Shown here one piece after another: positions 1 through 9,024 of a stretch of 64,000 bases of DNA (its first letter is position 1; each line of letters opens with the position of its first letter). Location: positions 992,001 through 1,056,000 of the forward strand of contig NZ_CP048635.1 of NCBI RefSeq assembly GCF_010669145.1, in the 5' to 3' direction. This stretch comes from Rhizobium oryzihabitans (GTDB lineage: Bacteria > Pseudomonadota > Alphaproteobacteria > Rhizobiales > Rhizobiaceae). The position numbers and the translations under genes were made by a program. The notes below the pieces were generated by a model that made no database searches, had not been told where the DNA came from, and saw only the letters and a program-made list of their open reading frames with translations.

Positions 1-390
1 GCCGAAGGCGTGCAGCTGAACGAGATCGAGCGCCTGCTTCACGCGCCCTTGCCGATCAGCCTTGGAAACGCCCCGCATCTCGAGGCCGAAAGCGACGTTT
101 TCGGCAACGGTCATATGGGGAAACAGGGCATAGTTTTGAAACAGCATGCCGACATTGCGGCGATGAACCGGGGTGCGCGTGGTCGGCTTGCCACCAACCA
201 CGATTTCACCAGAAGTGGGATCGACAAGCCCCGCAATCATGCGAAGGCACGTCGTTTTCCCGCATCCGCTCGGACCGAGAAGCGCCAGGATTTCCCCTGC
301 CTTGACGGTAAGCGAAACATCATCGACGGCAACGACCTGACCGCTGTAATGCTTGGTCAGTCTTTCCAGGCGGACTTCTACGGATTTCAT
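1..390 (-). CDS. ABC transporter ATP-binding protein, PotA-like (3' part outside window)
   Basis: This is the N-terminal 130 residues of an ABC ATPase read leftward from the ATG at 388-390; the gene runs off the left edge. The Walker A motif GPSGCGKT lies at about residues 39-46, and the Q-loop glutamine sits in FQNYALFPHMT at about residue 85, a sequence typical of the spermidine/putrescine and iron class (PotA/FbpC) of importers. It starts 10 bases after the end of the binding-protein gene and is the last visible gene of a permease-permease-binding protein-ATPase operon. It should energise uptake by the two upstream permeases at the inner membrane. The substrate cannot be read from the ATPase. 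Confidence 0.93.
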   Translation of the reverse strand, partial: MKSVEVRLERLTKHYSGQVVAVDDVSLTVKAGEILALLGPSGCGKTTCLRMIAGLVDPTSGEIVVGGKPTTRTPVHRRNVGMLFQNYALFPHMTVAENVAFGLEMRGVSKADRQGRVKQALDLVQLHAFG

Positions 391-400
391 CTGCGTTCCC

Positions 401-1477
401 TCAGCCGTTAAAGGTCTGGTTGTATTTTTCGAGCCATTGGGCGCGGCGCGGAATGATGTATTTCCAGTCCGGCGTGAAGAGGTTGAGCGATTCCATCTTC
501 GCTTCCGGATAGGCAAGGAACTTCGCCGTCTCTTCGCTGAACTCGATGCCCTTGACCGAAGGGGCGCTGAGCGTGGCTTCAGACAGCATCTTCTGCACGC
601 CCGGATCGAGGATGCGGTTGATATAGGCAAGCGCAAGATCCCGATGCGGCCCGCCCTTGACGAGCGCGATGGAGTTGATGCCGGTGAATGCGCCTTCCTT
701 CGGGAAGGTCATGTCCAGCGGCACGCCCTTTTTGGTGTGCGGATAGACGGCCTTGGAATATTCGATGCCGCCGAAATCCGCCTGGCCCTGCGCAACCATC
801 ATCGTCTGCGCTTCCGCGTCATAGATGGAAAGGACGTTCGGCTTCAGATCGGCAAGTTTCGCCCAGCCGGCATCCGTATCGTATTGCGCTTCTTTCAGCG
901 GCTTGCCGGTCGCAAGTGCGGCCGCCACCATCAGCATCAGAACGCTCTGGGTGTTCTTCGGCGTATTCAAAAGCATGCGGCGGGCATATTTCTTGTCGAA
1001 CATCTGTTCGTAGCTCTCGAACGGCTTGCCCGTCGTCGGATTGTAGAACAGGCCGGCGATCGAAATTGCAAAACCAACACCGAAATTGTCTTCGAAAAGA
1101 TAACGGGAATAGACGTTCTTGAGGTTGGGGATTTCATCTGCCGGCAATTGCTCGATCAGGCCCTCCTCCTTGGCCTGGGGAACGCCGACATCGTCCATCG
1201 ACATCACGCTATATTGCGGATTTTCGCGGGTGGCGCGCAGCGTCGCGATGTTGGCAAGCGTTGCGCCTTCGGTGGTCAATACCCGGCACTTGTATTCCTT
1301 TTCGAAAGCCGGGATCACTTCCTTCTTGATCAGCCCGCCCTGCGCCGAATTATAGACGCCGACATACATGGTGCGGTCCTGAGCGGAAGCCGCGGTATAA
1401 AAATAGGGTGTGGCGAGCGTAGCAGCGCTGACTGTCAGAAAACTGCGCCGTTTCATGATAATGGTCTTGTCTGTCAT
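401..1477 (-). CDS. extracellular solute-binding protein of a PotD-like ABC importer
   Basis: A 358-residue periplasmic binding protein. The N-terminus carries a twin-arginine-like signal (KRRSFLTVS at about residues 9-17, then a hydrophobic stretch ending TAASAQ), so export may be by Tat or Sec. The fold and length fit the family-1 (PotD/AfuA-like) binding proteins of polyamine, iron or small organic solute importers. A second in-frame ATG at residue 8 (1456) would give a more usual signal peptide. A GAGGGG purine-rich site precedes the first ATG. The gene lies between the two permease genes and the ATPase gene in a leftward operon. The neighbouring aminotransferase and SDR hint at an amino-containing substrate, which is inference only. 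Confidence 0.88.
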   Translation of the reverse strand: MTDKTIIMKRRSFLTVSAATLATPYFYTAASAQDRTMYVGVYNSAQGGLIKKEVIPAFEKEYKCRVLTTEGATLANIATLRATRENPQYSVMSMDDVGVPQAKEEGLIEQLPADEIPNLKNVYSRYLFEDNFGVGFAISIAGLFYNPTTGKPFESYEQMFDKKYARRMLLNTPKNTQSVLMLMVAAALATGKPLKEAQYDTDAGWAKLADLKPNVLSIYDAEAQTMMVAQGQADFGGIEYSKAVYPHTKKGVPLDMTFPKEGAFTGINSIALVKGGPHRDLALAYINRILDPGVQKMLSEATLSAPSVKGIEFSEETAKFLAYPEAKMESLNLFTPDWKYIIPRRAQWLEKYNQTFNG

Positions 1478-1502
1478 TTCCGGTACCCCTCTTGTTGTTG
1501 AT

Positions 1503-2306
1503 TTACATAGCCATTGCCCGGCGCAGACCCACCAGCCTGTCGAGGACGAGCACGACGGTAACCGCCAGAGCGATGATGATGGTGGACATGGTCGCGACCG
1601 AAGGATCGAAGACCGTGCCGATCTGGCGATAGAGAACGATGGGCACGGGCAGGTTCGCGGAATCGGCCAGCCACATCGAAACGGGATAATTGTCGAAAGA
1701 AACCATGAAGCAGAAGATCGAGCCGGAGGCGACGCCGGGCGCGATCTGCGGAAAGATCACCCGCGTAAAGGTTTTCCAGCGGGTGGCGCCAAGCGTGCGC
1801 GCCGCCTCCTCAAGGCTCGTATTGACGAGCTGGAGGCTGGTCAGAACCGTGCGGATCACATAGGGCGACGTCACCACGGTGTGGGCGATCAGAAGCTTAA
1901 GCTTGGTATCCATCCAGCCGAAGCCGGAGAAGAGCTGCAGCAGCGCAAGGCCGGTCACCAGCACGGGGAAGATCAGCGGCGAAAGCAGCAGCCCCTTCAT
2001 CAGCGAACGGCCGATGAACTTTCCGCGGGAGAGCGCGAAGGCAGCCGGAACGCCGAGCGCTAGCGAAAGAATGGTCGTCGCCACCGCCAGTGCCGCGCTG
2101 AACGTCAGGCCAGCGGTAAACTCCTCGTTCTGCATCACCATTGCATACCAGCGGAACGTGAAGCCCTGCGGCGGAAAGGTGACGAAGTAACTGTCGGAGA
2201 ACGAGATGGCGACGACGAGGATGATCGGAGCCAGGATGAAGACCATCATGGCGGCGGTAATCGCGTAAAGTACGATGGCGGGAGTGCCTGTCAGCTTGTT
2301 GTTCAT
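1503..2306 (-). CDS. ABC transporter permease (PotC-like)
   Basis: A 267-residue inner-membrane permease with about six hydrophobic segments. It has the cytoplasmic EAA-type loop seen in binding-protein-dependent importers (LEEAARTLGATRWKTFTRV at about residues 165-183). It pairs with the upstream permease; its ATG overlaps that gene's stop codon by 4 bases, which indicates translational coupling. Together the two form the transmembrane channel of the importer whose binding protein and ATPase follow. Family membership is clear; the solute is unknown. Confidence 0.92.
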   Translation of the reverse strand: MNNKLTGTPAIVLYAITAAMMVFILAPIILVVAISFSDSYFVTFPPQGFTFRWYAMVMQNEEFTAGLTFSAALAVATTILSLALGVPAAFALSRGKFIGRSLMKGLLLSPLIFPVLVTGLALLQLFSGFGWMDTKLKLLIAHTVVTSPYVIRTVLTSLQLVNTSLEEAARTLGATRWKTFTRVIFPQIAPGVASGSIFCFMVSFDNYPVSMWLADSANLPVPIVLYRQIGTVFDPSVATMSTIIIALAVTVVLVLDRLVGLRRAMAM

Positions 2307-3235
2307 GACGCGCTTGCCTTGATACGACGCCCGCCGAGCAGTCTCATCGAAACGGCGTTGATCAGAATAACGATGAAGACGAGGATGGTTGCGATGGTCG
2401 CGCCGAACGGCCAGTCATAGACCGCGAGAACCTGCTGTTCGACCATGTTTCCAAGCATTTGCGAGCCAGGGCCGCCGATCAAAGCGGGAATGACGTAGGA
2501 TGCGGAGGCGAGCGAGAACACCAGCGTGAAGCCTGCCAGCAGGCCGGGAAGGCTAAGGGGAAATGTGATCCGAAGGAACACCTTCCAAGCGGGCGCCCCC
2601 AGCGTGCGGGCGGCCTGCTGCAGATTGGGATCGATCTTTCCAAGAGCGGAAGACAGCGGCAACACCATCATCGGAAAGAAGATATGCAGGGAACCGATGA
2701 TGACGGCGGCATCCGAAAACAGCAGCGTCAGCGGACTGCCTATGATCCCGAGATTCATCAGAACGTAATTCAGGAGGCCTGTTGGGCCGTTGCCGAGGAT
2801 AAGCTGCCAGCCATAGGCGCGGACCACGACGCTGACGGCGAGCGGTGCGATGACGATCAGGGTGATGATGCGGGTCGTGGTAATATTGCCGCGCACCAGC
2901 ACCGTTGCGACCGGATAGGCCAGTATCGCCGCGATGACCGAGGTGATGAGACTGATGCGGATCGTCGCCCAGAGCACCTTCTGGTAAAGATCGACCTCGA
3001 AGAAGCGAATATAGTGCGCAAGCGTGAAGGGTGTGCCGATCAACCCTTGCGAATTCTGCGTCATGACGCTGAACGTCATCAGGCGAATGGCCGGAAGAAA
3101 GAAAAAGAACAGCAGAAAGATCAAAAGCGGCAATATGAGTATGCCGGGTGAAAACAGCCGGCGCTCGATGGCTTTCCAGCCGGAAACTCCACGGCGTGGC
3201 AGGGCATGTGGTTCCATGATCGCAATATCCGACAT
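2303..3235 (-). CDS. ABC transporter permease (PotB-like), first gene of operon
   Basis: A 310-residue permease with a cytoplasmic N-terminal extension followed by a long hydrophobic segment (LPLLIFLLFFFFLP at about residues 36-49) and about six membrane spans. The EAA loop reads QQAARTLGAPAWKVFLRI. A GGGAG site precedes the ATG at the usual distance. It is the promoter-proximal gene of the leftward importer operon, so the promoter should lie in the 432-base region up to the divergent aminotransferase gene. Confidence 0.92.
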   Translation of the reverse strand: MSDIAIMEPHALPRRGVSGWKAIERRLFSPGILILPLLIFLLFFFFLPAIRLMTFSVMTQNSQGLIGTPFTLAHYIRFFEVDLYQKVLWATIRISLITSVIAAILAYPVATVLVRGNITTTRIITLIVIAPLAVSVVVRAYGWQLILGNGPTGLLNYVLMNLGIIGSPLTLLFSDAAVIIGSLHIFFPMMVLPLSSALGKIDPNLQQAARTLGAPAWKVFLRITFPLSLPGLLAGFTLVFSLASASYVIPALIGGPGSQMLGNMVEQQVLAVYDWPFGATIATILVFIVILINAVSMRLLGGRRIKASAS

Positions 3236-3667
3236 CTATACTCCCGTCGCGTTGAATACGGCACGAGGCATCGCGTTGAGCCGAACGACGTCGTCGTCCC
3301 GGCCCTATGACTAGAATTTGCTGGGTGTGCTCCCTGTCGAGGTATCCGGTCTTTTTGCCGGCCCCTGTCGCATGTTTGTGCATTTTCGCGCCGGTTACCT
3401 CTCTGGGTAATATTGCCCGACACGTCGTTCCCTTGTTGTTGCCTGAAGCTTAGGGGCTAAGCCGACGGGCTGCATAATAGTTTATTGCTCTGAGGTCATC
3501 GCATACGAGTATGGACCGGGCAGCCGTTTGAAACGGATGCATCAAAATCCCGTATGACCTCACATCGAAGTCGTATTGGGGAAACGGCTGGAATTTCCCG
3601 TAACCTCTTTGTCAGCACCGGCACCGCGAAGATGCCTGCCCTTCACCGTTACAATCGGAAATGATCC
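3236..3667. promoter_or_regulatory. divergent intergenic region with inverted repeats
   Basis: This 432-base region separates the leftward ABC operon from the rightward aminotransferase gene. No credible gene is visible. It holds the inverted repeat TGAGGTCAT (3491-3499) / ATGACCTCA (3554-3562), and within it the short palindromes CATACGAGTATG (3502-3513) and CGTTTGAAACG (3525-3535). These are reasonable candidates for a regulator site controlling both directions, perhaps the nearby LysR protein, but no family consensus can be assigned. Confidence 0.4.
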
Positions 3668-4869
3668 ATGCCCACCATCGCTCAACGCCTTAACAACGTC
3701 ACCGTTTCGGCCTCGCTCGCCATGACCCAGAAAGCCCGCGATCTTGCGGCCCAGGGTATCAAGGTCATCAGCCTGTCTTCCGGCGAGCCGGATTTCCCCA
3801 CACCGGCCCACGCTGTCGAGGCTGCGCATGCGGCAGCCCTTGCCGGCGATACGAAATACCCCCCGCAGACGGAACGCTAGCGCTTCGGGCCGCGATCCAG
3901 CGGAAGTTCAAGCGTGATAACAATCTGGACTATGATCCGAGCCAGATCCTGGTGGCAGGCGGCGGCAAGCAGATCATCTTCAACGCCATCATGGCCACCT
4001 GCGACCCGGGCGATGAAGTCGTGATCCCCGCGCCGTCATGGATCAGCTACGCCGATATCGTCAAGTTTGCGGGCGCCGTGCCGGTGCCGGTGGTCTGCCC
4101 GCAGAATAACGGCTTTCGCCTGCGGGCCGAAGATCTTGAAGCCGCCATTACCCCGAAAACCAAATGGCTGCTTTTCAACTTCCCCAACAACCCGACCGGT
4201 GCCGCCTGCTCCCGCGCGGAAATGAAGGCCATTGCCGAAGTCATGCTGCGGCATCCGCATGTCTGGATCATGACCGACGACATGTATGAGCATCTGATCT
4301 ATGACGACTTCGAATTCTGCACCATCGCAGAAGTCGAACCGCGGCTCTACGACCAGGTTCTGACCGTCAACGGCGCATCCAAGGCCTATGCGATGACCGG
4401 CTGGCGCCTCGGTTTCTGTGGCGGCCCGAAGGATCTCATCAAGGCCATCAGCAACGTCAACACCCAGAACAGCGGGGGTGTGGCGACAATCGTGCAGGCG
4501 GCGGCCGTTGCGGTTCTCGATGGCCCCCAGGATCTCCTGAAAGAGCGCGCCGACATCTACAAGACGCGCCGTGACTTCGTGCTCGAAAGATTTGCGGAAA
4601 TTGACGGCATTCGCTGCCACAAGCCGGAAGGCGCCTTCTACATCTTCCCGAATATCGGGGAGCTGATCGGCAAGACGACGAAGGCTGGCACGAAGATCGA
4701 GAATGATACCGATTTCGTCATGGCGCTGCTTGCCGAACATCACGTTGCGACAGTGCAGGGCGCGGCCTATGGCATGAGCCCCTTCTTCCGGCTTTCCTAT
4801 GCCACCAGCATGGAGAATCTGGCCGAGGGATGCACCCGCATCGCTGAATTCTGCAATGGGATGAAATAG
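3668..4869 (+). pseudogene. aspartate-type PLP aminotransferase, frameshifted (probable sequencing error)
   Basis: A class I/II fold-type I aminotransferase that would be 400 residues long if one base were restored. The first frame (3668-3880) gives residues 1-70 and ends TKYPPQTER-stop. The next frame continues at once with the expected family sequence (LALRAAIQRKF, then VAGGGKQIIFNAI). The family motif KYTPQ-GT needs ACG GGA ACG, so one G is missing at 3871-3872. The rest is intact, including the PLP lysine in SKAYAMTGWR and the substrate arginine region. The family transfers amino groups between aspartate (or a related amino acid) and 2-oxoglutarate in the cytoplasm. The SDR gene follows after 10 bases and is probably cotranscribed. 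Confidence 0.85.
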
Positions 4870-4879
4870 GGAGAACAGC

Positions 4880-5572
4880 ATGTTGGGAGGAAGTGGCCGT
4901 GTCATCATGGTTTCCGGTGCATCGCGGGGCCTTGGCCTTGCGATCGCCAAAAGGCTTCACGAAGCCGGTTTCACCGTCGCGGCGGGAGCGCGAAATCCGG
5001 ACGCCGTTGACGTGAAGGGCCGGCTTTCGGCCGACCGATACGATGCGGAAGAGGCAGGGTCGGCGGAGGCCTGGGTCGAGGCCGTCGCGGAAAGATACGG
5101 CCGGATCGACGGTCTGGTGAATTGCGCGGGCATAAATCCCAAAGTCCGGGTCATGGATGCGGGCGAGGACAGCCTCGACCAGATGTGGCGCATCAACGTC
5201 AAGGGGCCGCTGAGGGTCACCCGCGCCGCCATTCCCCATCTCGTAAAAACCGGACAGGGCAGGGTCATCAATGTCGCCTCGCTGGCTGGACGCCGCGTAG
5301 GTTCCAATGTCGGTTATGCGATGACGAAATTTGCCGTCGTCGCCCTCACCCACGGCATCCGGCAGGAACTGTGGGACAGCGGCGTGCGGGCGACAGCACT
5401 TTGCCCCGGTTATATCGCAACGGATATGACAGCCGGCGAAACGGAGGTCACCCGCGAGGACATGACCCAGCCGGAAGATCTCGCCGAAATGGTGGAAACC
5501 CTCCTCCGCCTGCCGAACAACCTTTCGGTGGCCGAACTGCTGGTGAACTGCCGCAGGGAATCGATGCTTTAG
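4880..5572 (+). CDS. short-chain dehydrogenase/reductase (SDR) family oxidoreductase
   Basis: A 230-residue classical SDR. The nucleotide-binding motif GASRGLG is at about residues 13-19, the structural NCAG motif (variant of NNAG) at about 77-80, and the catalytic YxxxK appears as YAMTK after the conserved serine in NVASLAG. Such enzymes oxidise or reduce alcohol/carbonyl pairs with NAD(P) in the cytoplasm. It follows the aminotransferase gene by 10 bases on the same strand, so the pair may process one compound, an amino acid converted to a keto acid and then a hydroxy compound being one possibility. The substrate is not readable from sequence. Confidence 0.88.
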   Translation: MLGGSGRVIMVSGASRGLGLAIAKRLHEAGFTVAAGARNPDAVDVKGRLSADRYDAEEAGSAEAWVEAVAERYGRIDGLVNCAGINPKVRVMDAGEDSLDQMWRINVKGPLRVTRAAIPHLVKTGQGRVINVASLAGRRVGSNVGYAMTKFAVVALTHGIRQELWDSGVRATALCPGYIATDMTAGETEVTREDMTQPEDLAEMVETLLRLPNNLSVAELLVNCRRESML

Positions 5573-5617
5573 AGCGTTTTCCACGCGCGGGACCGAAAAA
5601 CTGGTCCGGCGCGTGGT
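5571..5617. repeat. palindromic element / bidirectional terminator between convergent genes
   Basis: The arms are 5581-5594 and 5603-5616, with one mismatch in 14 pairs and an 8-base loop, directly after the SDR stop and ahead of the convergent LysR stop. The flank AGAGCGTTTTCC resembles the start of short interspersed palindromes common in Agrobacterium. It probably folds in RNA and ends or stabilises transcripts from both sides. Confidence 0.55.
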
Positions 5618-5639
5618 TTAAGAATTGCCTTGGGGCCTT

Positions 5640-6545
5640 TTATTTCAGGGTCTCCGCCAGCTGCAGCAATATCTCCTTCACCGCGAGCGCAGGCTCCGAG
5701 AGCGGCGTGTTGTCCGATACGCAGAAGGACAGGGTTTCCTCGATCATCGGGCTTGCAATCTGCCTGACGACGATCTGCTGGTTGGATTCCGCCACGATGC
5801 GGTTAGCGATAGCCTTGGGCGTAATCGTCGCGCCAAGCCCGGCATCCACACCGCGCGCAATGGTCCTGACCGATTCCAGCTCCGCCATCACGATCAGATC
5901 CTTGCGGCTGCGGGTGAAGGCAAGGTTGATGGCGCGGCGCACGAAATTATAGGTCGGCGGCAGAAGGAAGGGCAAAAATGCCAGTTCTGCAACCGTGATC
6001 GGTGCATCGCCCGGTTCCACCCCGAAGCTGTTATGGACGACGAGCACGAATTCCTCGCGAAACAGGGGCGTGAACTTGACGCCTCGGATCGGCCCGACAC
6101 CGTGGATCAACCCCATTTCCAGACGGCCATTCATGATCATCTGACTATAGGGCTGGCTGACGCTTTCCGTGATGTGCAGCAGAATGCCGGGATGAAGCCG
6201 CTTGGTTTCCTCCATAAGGCCCAGTGCCAGTGTGGCGGCACTGCTGAACGGCGCAAGCCCCACCGAAACCTTGCCGGACAGGACCGCGCCCGCTTCCAGC
6301 GCCTCCGCCTGCGCCTGTTCCATCTGCCGCAGAATAACCTGCGCATGCCTGTAGACGACCTTGCCGGCATCGGTCATGACGACGCCCTGCTGGCTTCGGG
6401 TCAACAGTTTCTGGCGGAAATGCTCCTCAATGCTTGCCAGCTGCTGGCTGAGCGCCGGTTGGGCAATATGCAGCACATCGGCCGCTCTTGTTATGCTACC
6501 CATGTCGACAATCGTGATAAACGATTTCAGGCGCCTGATATCCAT
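5640..6545 (-). CDS. LysR-family transcriptional regulator
   Basis: A 301-residue LysR protein. The winged-helix domain occupies residues 1-62 (LKSFITIVDMGSITRAADVL, then the recognition helix around AQPALSQQLASIE). A co-inducer-binding domain follows from about residue 90. The N-terminal helix-turn-helix resembles the Nac/CbI-like branch. It is transcribed toward the SDR gene and likely controls the neighbouring aminotransferase/SDR pair or importer, which is inferred from position only. No T-N11-A operator was identified with confidence. Confidence 0.9.
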   Translation of the reverse strand: MDIRRLKSFITIVDMGSITRAADVLHIAQPALSQQLASIEEHFRQKLLTRSQQGVVMTDAGKVVYRHAQVILRQMEQAQAEALEAGAVLSGKVSVGLAPFSSAATLALGLMEETKRLHPGILLHITESVSQPYSQMIMNGRLEMGLIHGVGPIRGVKFTPLFREEFVLVVHNSFGVEPGDAPITVAELAFLPFLLPPTYNFVRRAINLAFTRSRKDLIVMAELESVRTIARGVDAGLGATITPKAIANRIVAESNQQIVVRQIASPMIEETLSFCVSDNTPLSEPALAVKEILLQLAETLK

Positions 6546-6680
6546 CTGCTGCTGATTATCCCATTACTGCTTGCAGGAATAAGATGCTCAATTTGCCGAC
6601 AAAGTCCATCTTCCATTTCCCGCCCAGACCTCTCCAAGTGGCGCGCCGGGGTGCGCCAGGGCGGCCCTAGGTGAAAACGA

Positions 6681-8183
6681 CTATCCCTCCTGTAGACGCA
6701 GGGCGTTCCAGAAACCGCGCAACTGGTCGGTGAGTTGGGCGTAAAGCCCATAGCGCCGCCGGTAGTGCATGATCTGGCCCGCATTCGGCTCATAGGAATT
6801 CGCTACCCGCGTCATGGCCGCGACTGCTTCTTCGTAGTCCGGATAGAGACCGATCGCCACCGCCGCACCGATTGCCGCGCCGAGCGCGCCGGTCTCACGC
6901 GCCTCCGCGACACGCAGGGGAATTTCCAGAACATCCGCCATGATCTGCGGCCAGTGCTGGCTGCGGGAACCGCCGCCGGACATCACGGCGCCCTCGACAG
7001 GCAGGCCCGCTTCACGCAGCACGCCGATATGGCGACGGTGTTCGAAACACACACCCTCGAACAACGCCCTCAACATATGGCCTTCGCCATGCCAGCCCGC
7101 GAGGCCGTAAAAACCACCACGGAATTCCGCACCCAGCCGCGAGCCGAAGATGAAGGGGTGAAAGAACGGATCATCAGCGCGTTGCGTGACGGAACCGACC
7201 AATTCGTTGCAGCGCTCGAAGGCATGGTCGCCATGGTCGGCGCGAACACGATGCACGTACCATTCGAGATTGGCGGCGGAGGTGGCGCTGGATTCAATAT
7301 TGACGTAACGGTTGCGGCCAAAGGTCGTGACCATGAAGACATCGGGACTGATGACCGGTTTATCCGCGAAAACCTGATTGATGCTCCAGGTGCCGGCGAT
7401 GATGGAAGCCTCCCCGGCATTGATGACGCCCGACCCCATGGCGCTGGAGACGACATCGAAGAAACCGCCAATAACGGGGGTGCCTATGGAAAGCCCCGTT
7501 AGACCCGATGCCTCAGCTGTCACATGGCCGACAATATCCGCCGATTCCACGAGGCGTGGAAAAAAGGCAACGGCATCATCAAGCCCATAGAGCGACAGGA
7601 GTTCCCGGTCGAGCTTTGCTTCGGGGAAGGCAAGCAGTCCCGCACCGCTGAGATCGGAAATATCATTCGCAAGGCAACCCGTCAGGCGAAAATTGACGAA
7701 ATCCTTGCAGAACAGCACCGTTCCGGTCTGGGCATACATATCGGGCGCATGCCGTTTTACCCAGGCCAGCAGGCTCGGCGTTTGTGCTGGCCATGGTCGT
7801 TGCAGGCAGCGCGCCTGCAACTGCGCTCCGCTTTTCCGATCAAGCTCGGCCGCCACATCGGCGGCACGGCTGTCAAGCGACTGGATGCCGATCAGGGGCT
7901 GCTGATCCTTGTCCAGCAGGTAGAGACCGTTACCGTGACCGGCGCAGCCAATCGCAAGAATGCTTGCGGGATCGACAGACGATTTTGCCAGAATCTGGCG
8001 GATCGCTTCGCATCCGTTGCGCCATAATTCTTCAAGATCACGCTCGACGTAACCGGGCTGCGGAAATGTCGAATGGCCGTCGATGGCGTGTTGCGCGACC
8101 TGTCGGCCGGCTGTGTCGAACAACACGGCCTTGATCACCGTGTTGCCGACATCCAGACCCAATATGTGATTTTTGTCAGCCAC
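6681..8183 (-). CDS. FGGY-family carbohydrate kinase (L-xylulose kinase-like)
   Basis: A cytoplasmic sugar or polyol kinase of about 500 residues. I place the start at the GTG 8181-8183, because it gives the normal FGGY N-terminus (ADKNHILGLDVGNTVIKAVL) and a short 8-base overlap with the aldolase stop; a longer frame begins at 8219. The ATP-binding phosphate loop DVGNTVIK is present, as are the catalytic aspartate region GGFFDVVSSAMG and the C-terminal GGGSRSQHWPQIMADV motif. It is the last gene of the eight-gene operon. It most resembles pentulose/polyol kinases (LyxK, EryA, LsrK group). The exact substrate is not determinable, but a GlpD-like dehydrogenase upstream suggests a polyol-phosphate product. 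Confidence 0.85.
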   Translation of the reverse strand: MADKNHILGLDVGNTVIKAVLFDTAGRQVAQHAIDGHSTFPQPGYVERDLEELWRNGCEAIRQILAKSSVDPASILAIGCAGHGNGLYLLDKDQQPLIGIQSLDSRAADVAAELDRKSGAQLQARCLQRPWPAQTPSLLAWVKRHAPDMYAQTGTVLFCKDFVNFRLTGCLANDISDLSGAGLLAFPEAKLDRELLSLYGLDDAVAFFPRLVESADIVGHVTAEASGLTGLSIGTPVIGGFFDVVSSAMGSGVINAGEASIIAGTWSINQVFADKPVISPDVFMVTTFGRNRYVNIESSATSAANLEWYVHRVRADHGDHAFERCNELVGSVTQRADDPFFHPFIFGSRLGAEFRGGFYGLAGWHGEGHMLRALFEGVCFEHRRHIGVLREAGLPVEGAVMSGGGSRSQHWPQIMADVLEIPLRVAEARETGALGAAIGAAVAIGLYPDYEEAVAAMTRVANSYEPNAGQIMHYRRRYGLYAQLTDQLRGFWNALRLQEG

Positions 8184-9024
8184 GATTATAGATGTCCCAT
8201 GCTTCCTCGCCACTCGCACCCTGATGGATGATCGCCATCAAGGCCGCAACGACGGCCTTCGGGTTGTCATGCTGATAGATGTTGCGCCCATACACCATCC
8301 CGTTCGCACCTTCGGCCACCAGAGCCGCCGATTTCGCCAGCACATTGCGCAAGTCCTCACGCCCCCCGCCCCGCACCAGTACCGGGCAACGCGCGGCCTC
8401 GATCACCTTGTGAAAATCCTGCGGATTGCTGGTGGGATCGGCCTTGATGATATCGGCTCCCATTTCCGAGGCAAGACGCACCAGCGTGACGATCTTTTCC
8501 GCGTCGCCATCCACCTGATAACCGCCGCGCACATCATTCGGCAGCATCACCAGCGGCTCAATCATCAGCGGCATGCCGAAACGATGGCAATCGGCGCGCA
8601 CCCGGCTGATGTTCTCGACACATTGGCGAAACAGTTCCGGCTCGTCCGGCAGCATGAACAGGTTCACGACGACGCAGGCGGCATCCATTTCCAGCGCACC
8701 GATGATCGGATCGTGGTAGTTCTGGAGTTGTGACCACATGGTTCTGTGGCGCGTGGAATTATAGGGGTTGCCCATGTCGATGCGCATGACAAGCGCCGGC
8801 TTGTCGCGCTCCGGCCTTTGCTGCAGCAGGTCCGCCTGCCCGTAGGCCATCTGGATGGCGTCGGGAGCCGCTTCCACCAGCCTGTCGACGGTTTGCGCCA
8901 TATCCTCCAGCCCGACGAGGAAACTCGGTTCGTTGCAAACCCCATGATCGATGGCAACGTCCAGGCATCCGCCATTGCGGAACAGCCGGTTCATGCGCGC
9001 CTTTTTCGAAATCCGCATCATCAT
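8176..9024 (-). CDS. class I (DhnA/LsrF-type) aldolase
   Basis: A (beta/alpha)8 Schiff-base aldolase of 282 residues. The ATG at 9022-9024 is chosen because it overlaps the upstream TGA as ATGA and is preceded by AAGGAG; two further ATGs follow it. The probable Schiff-base lysine is in ADIIKADPTSNP. The C-terminal phosphate-binding strands CPVLVRGGG and GMVYGRNIYQ match the LsrF/FbaB family. These enzymes cleave phosphorylated ketoses or thiolyse phosphorylated diketones. In this operon the likely role is cleavage of a ketose phosphate made by the preceding kinase and dehydrogenase. Confidence 0.85.
   Translation of the reverse strand: MMMRISKKARMNRLFRNGGCLDVAIDHGVCNEPSFLVGLEDMAQTVDRLVEAAPDAIQMAYGQADLLQQRPERDKPALVMRIDMGNPYNSTRHRTMWSQLQNYHDPIIGALEMDAACVVVNLFMLPDEPELFRQCVENISRVRADCHRFGMPLMIEPLVMLPNDVRGGYQVDGDAEKIVTLVRLASEMGADIIKADPTSNPQDFHKVIEAARCPVLVRGGGREDLRNVLAKSAALVAEGANGMVYGRNIYQHDNPKAVVAALMAIIHQGASGEEAWDIYNRG

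Noticed and set aside
401..2063. Long plus-strand open frames opposite the first ABC genes
   Set aside because: Typical antisense frames in GC-rich DNA; their histidine/arginine-rich composition is not protein-like.
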